From: Massilia sp. UBA2604
GTDB taxonomy: Bacteria > Pseudomonadota > Gammaproteobacteria > Burkholderiales > Burkholderiaceae_D
Assembly: GCA_002339265.1 (NCBI GenBank)
Contig: DDKG01000098.1
Coordinates: forward strand, 1 to 8,121
Direction: 5' to 3'
DNA length: 8,121 nt
The notes beneath the pieces were generated by a model. The model worked only from the letters and a program-made list of their open reading frames with translations, had not been told where the DNA came from and did no database searches. Shown one piece after another: positions 6,007 to 8,121 of the stretch. A program made the position numbers and the translations under genes. Every line of letters starts with the position of its first letter. Position 1 is the first letter of the stretch.

Positions 6007-7377
6007 ATGCGGCGCGCCGCCTCCGCCCGCGTCGTTTCCGGCCTGCGCTGGCAGGCCGGCACGCTGCGCTACGGAACCTGGGGCTTGTGCGTGCTGGTCG
6101 GCTGGCTGCTGGTCGGCGCGCTCGGGATCGCGGTGCGCGAGCGCTGGGCCGGCCCGATCGGCCTGGTCGTGCTGCGCGACCACGGCGCCTCGGACACCGC
6201 GGTCGCCATGCTGCTGTCGGTGGTGCCGGCCTTGATCAGCCTGCTGGTGGTGCCGGTGGTCGGGATGTGGTCGGACCGCAGCCGCAGCCGGTGGGGGCGG
6301 CGCCGTCCCTTCCTGCTGGCCACCGCGCCGCTGGCCGCCGCCGCCATGCTGTGCGTGGCGCTGGCGCCATCGTTCGCGGCGGGCTTGCACGCGCTGCTGG
6401 GAGCCTGGTCGCCCGGCCAGCACACCCTCGAACTGGGCCTGTTCTGCCTGTTCTGGACCGTGTTCGACGCCGCCGCCATGACCACCATGGCGCTGTTCGC
6501 CGGGCTGGTGGCCGACGTCATCCCGTTCGGGCTGGCCGGCCGTTTCTATGCCGCGGTGCGCGTCGTCGGCCTGGGCGTGGCGATTGGCTTCAACATGACC
6601 CTGTTCGCGCTGAGCGAGGCCTGGCTGGCCGAGATCCTGGTCGCCATCGCCCTGATCTTCGGGCTGACGATACCGCTGATGTGCCTGATGGTGCGCGAGG
6701 GAGACTATCCGCCGCCGGCTGCGCATGACGATGCGGGAGGCGGACGGCTGGCGCTGGCGCGGACACAGTTGCTGCAATGCTGCGCCGAACGCCGCTACCT
6801 GTGGATCTTCGGCGCCTTCATGCTGGCCGCCGTCACCTTCGTCCCGTTCAACACCTTCTCGCTGCACTATGCGCTCGACCTGGGGCTGTCGAAGGCGGAG
6901 CTGGGCGAACTGACCGCCATCGCCTATGCGGTGTCGATCGCCAGCGCCTTCGTCATCGGGTGGCTGGTCGACCGGCGCGGCGCGGTGCGCGTGGCCACCG
7001 CCATGATGGCGCTGTATTGTGCGATCGCGCTGGGCGGCTGGCTGCTGGTCGACGGCGCCGCCAGCTTCCGCCCGTTCTACGTCGCCCACGTGATCTGCTC
7101 CGGCGCCTATTTCACCGCCGCGGCGGCGATGCCGCTGGCGCTGTTCCCGCGCGGGGAATTCGTGCGCTACAACGCGAGCAAGGACATCCTGGTCGCCTTT
7201 GGCAACATCCTGGTCGCCAGCTGCATCGGCCCCTTGCTCGACTACTCGGGCCACGACTACCGCCTGACGCTGGGCAGCGCAGTGCTGTTCTCGTTGCTGG
7301 CGCTGGCCTGCCTGGGGCGGCTGCTGACGGTGCAGCGGGAGCCGCAACGCGCCCCCTTGCCGGAGCCGGCGACCTGA
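6007..7377 (+). CDS. MFS transporter, GPH/sugar-symporter-like
   Basis: A 456-residue inner-membrane protein with hydrophobic segments consistent with about 12 helices. Seen: the loop between helices 2 and 3 carries GMWSDRSRSRWGRRRPF (86-102), the form of MFS motif A typical of sugar:cation symporters of the GPH and sucrose-transporter kind. A weaker second-half copy is GWLVDRRGAVR. The middle hydrophilic loop, around EGDYPPPAAHDDAGGG, separates the two six-helix halves. Start: ATG 6007 lies seven bases after the repressor stop, with only a weak AGG upstream, so translation is probably coupled to the repressor gene; the arginine-rich N-terminus is cytoplasmic. Inference: it takes up the mono- or disaccharide produced by the periplasmic enzymes encoded on the other strand. 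Substrate and coupling ion are not visible from sequence. A plain MFS exporter is the less likely alternative. Confidence 0.88.
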   Translation: MRRAASARVVSGLRWQAGTLRYGTWGLCVLVGWLLVGALGIAVRERWAGPIGLVVLRDHGASDTAVAMLLSVVPALISLLVVPVVGMWSDRSRSRWGRRRPFLLATAPLAAAAMLCVALAPSFAAGLHALLGAWSPGQHTLELGLFCLFWTVFDAAAMTTMALFAGLVADVIPFGLAGRFYAAVRVVGLGVAIGFNMTLFALSEAWLAEILVAIALIFGLTIPLMCLMVREGDYPPPAAHDDAGGGRLALARTQLLQCCAERRYLWIFGAFMLAAVTFVPFNTFSLHYALDLGLSKAELGELTAIAYAVSIASAFVIGWLVDRRGAVRVATAMMALYCAIALGGWLLVDGAASFRPFYVAHVICSGAYFTAAAAMPLALFPRGEFVRYNASKDILVAFGNILVASCIGPLLDYSGHDYRLTLGSAVLFSLLALACLGRLLTVQREPQRAPLPEPAT

Positions 7378-7380
7378 CGC

Positions 7381-8121
7381 TCAGTCGGCGGGCCGGCCAC
7401 GGGCCGCCGGTCCATGCCGCTGCAGCAGCTGCTCGCACAGCGCTTCGATGTCCTGTTCGCCGTGCGCGCCCACGCTGGCGCGCGCCGCTTCGCGCAGCGC
7501 GCAGTCGACGATGTGCTCGCCCAGCGCGCGGTAGCTCTCGAACTGGGCTTCGTCGAACCACTGGTCGGCAATGCTCTCGTGCGGGTAGTCGGGATGCAGC
7601 TTGCGGTAGTTGAGCAGGTCGGCGTTCTCGCTGCCGACGATGGCCGGCTTGACATACAGGAGCACGCCGTCCGCGGCGCCGCGGTCGGCCAGGCTGTAGC
7701 GGATGCGGCCGGCCGCACAGCTCGCGCCGCACATGCCGCTGTCGCCGACCGCGCCGAGGCGCGAGACGTCGAGGTCGATCCGCACGTGCAGGTCGGTGCC
7801 GCAGCGGCGGATCGCATAGCCCAGGTCTTCGAAGGCGAGATAGCGGTCACTGCCCACGTCGACTGCGATCACCAGCCGGCAGCGGCGCCGCACCAGCTCA
7901 TAGATGCCGAGGTTGTCGAAGTGGCCGCCATCGGTCAGGTGGACGTAGGCGGCGTCGGAGTCGAGCTGGCCGAACAGCTCGGACAAGAGGCTGAACAGGC
8001 CGATCGGCGGCGAGGCGCTGGTCCAGGCGCGGCGCGCGGGATTCGGGCACCAGCGCCCCAGGCGCACGTTGAACATCGTCATCAGGAAGTTCAGCGGCGG
8101 CGACGAATGGGCGCCCATGTT
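7381..8121 (-). CDS. Patatin-like phospholipase family protein (partial, C-terminal 246 residues)
   Basis: The frame enters from the right edge; its N-terminal part, with the oxyanion-hole loop and the GxSxG nucleophile, lies outside. Seen: NMGAHSSP near the edge followed by FLMTMFNVRLGRW, then HLTDGGHFDNLGIYELVRRRCR. The latter carries the DGG motif whose Asp (residue 64 of the fragment, codon at 7932-7930) would be the second member of the Ser-Asp dyad. These blocks are typical of large bacterial patatin-like proteins, often with membrane regions. The tail after the DGG block holds an IAVDVGSD strand and a charged helical C-terminus. The ATG at 8118 is not the true start, because the preceding codon continues the conserved NMG motif. 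Known role: acyl-ester hydrolysis of lipids, physiological substrate unknown. It is convergent with the transporter gene, three bases between stops, and has no evident link to the sugar locus. Confidence 0.85.
   Translation of the reverse strand, partial: NMGAHSSPPLNFLMTMFNVRLGRWCPNPARRAWTSASPPIGLFSLLSELFGQLDSDAAYVHLTDGGHFDNLGIYELVRRRCRLVIAVDVGSDRYLAFEDLGYAIRRCGTDLHVRIDLDVSRLGAVGDSGMCGASCAAGRIRYSLADRGAADGVLLYVKPAIVGSENADLLNYRKLHPDYPHESIADQWFDEAQFESYRALGEHIVDCALREAARASVGAHGEQDIEALCEQLLQRHGPAARGRPAD

Noticed and set aside
4947..6062. A 371-codon minus-strand frame opposite the LacI-family gene.
   Set aside because: Biased composition, no family resemblance, and it runs across both the repressor and its leader. 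The plus-strand protein accounts for the region.
5758..7347. A 529-codon minus-strand frame opposite the MFS transporter.
   Set aside because: The product is a Gln/His/Arg/Gly-rich string without recognisable domains, while the plus strand encodes a clear membrane transporter. It is a compositional shadow.
7386..7409. GC-rich inverted repeat CGGCGG...CCGCCG downstream of the transporter stop as a terminator.
   Set aside because: There is no T-tract after the stem, the loop is long, and it lies within the coding end of the patatin-like gene, where such repeats are expected in GC-rich DNA.
1..8121. CRISPR arrays, tRNA or rRNA genes, insertion sequences and attachment sites.
   Set aside because: No regularly spaced repeats, no tRNA-like cloverleaf sequence, no transposase-like protein and no terminal repeats were found when reading through; the window is almost fully occupied by protein genes.

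Overview
The window looks like part of a carbohydrate-utilisation locus from a high-GC Gram-negative bacterium. Evidence for this is an outer-membrane TonB-dependent receptor, two lipoprotein signals with Ala at +2, strong G/C preference at third codon positions, and no SusD homologue next to the receptor. The style of the receptor and of the large patatin-like protein would fit an oxalobacteraceous betaproteobacterium (Massilia or Duganella type). That placement is an impression from sequence style, not a proof; Xanthomonadales and Caulobacterales carry similar loci.

Layout. Positions 1-4680 form a minus-strand gene train. It starts with a TonB-dependent receptor of the long TonB-Xanth-Caul type (4680 to 1768). 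Next comes a BNR-type beta-propeller lipoprotein (1768 to 431), then the N-terminal third of a GH88/GH105-like unsaturated-uronide hydrolase lipoprotein (434 to the left edge). The two junctions are start/stop overlaps (TGATG and ATGA), so the three are almost certainly one translationally coupled operon. Positions 4681-4985 are a 305-base divergent control region. Positions 4986-7377 form a plus-strand pair: a LacI-family repressor and, seven bases after its stop, an MFS sugar transporter with a GPH/sucrose-symporter-like loop motif. A convergent gene, the C-terminal part of a patatin-like phospholipase, enters from the right edge and ends three bases from the transporter stop; it is probably unrelated to the sugar locus.

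How the parts fit. The receptor would import an oligosaccharide across the outer membrane. The beta-propeller protein carries a DAHN...DQHN histidine pair 20 residues apart, reminiscent of propeller-fold polysaccharide lyases, and may cleave a uronic-acid-containing glycan. The GH88/105-like enzyme would remove the unsaturated uronate that a lyase leaves. The MFS protein would carry the product over the inner membrane, and the LacI protein would sense it. The control region holds two matching operator-like palindromes (TGGTnnCGTnACCA, centres 114 bp apart). One lies over the predicted -10 of the receptor promoter and the other lies in the repressor's leader, so one regulator can plausibly control both arms. 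Substrate identity (rhamnogalacturonan-type, rhamnose-glucuronate-capped, ulvan-like or another uronic glycan) cannot be decided from this window.
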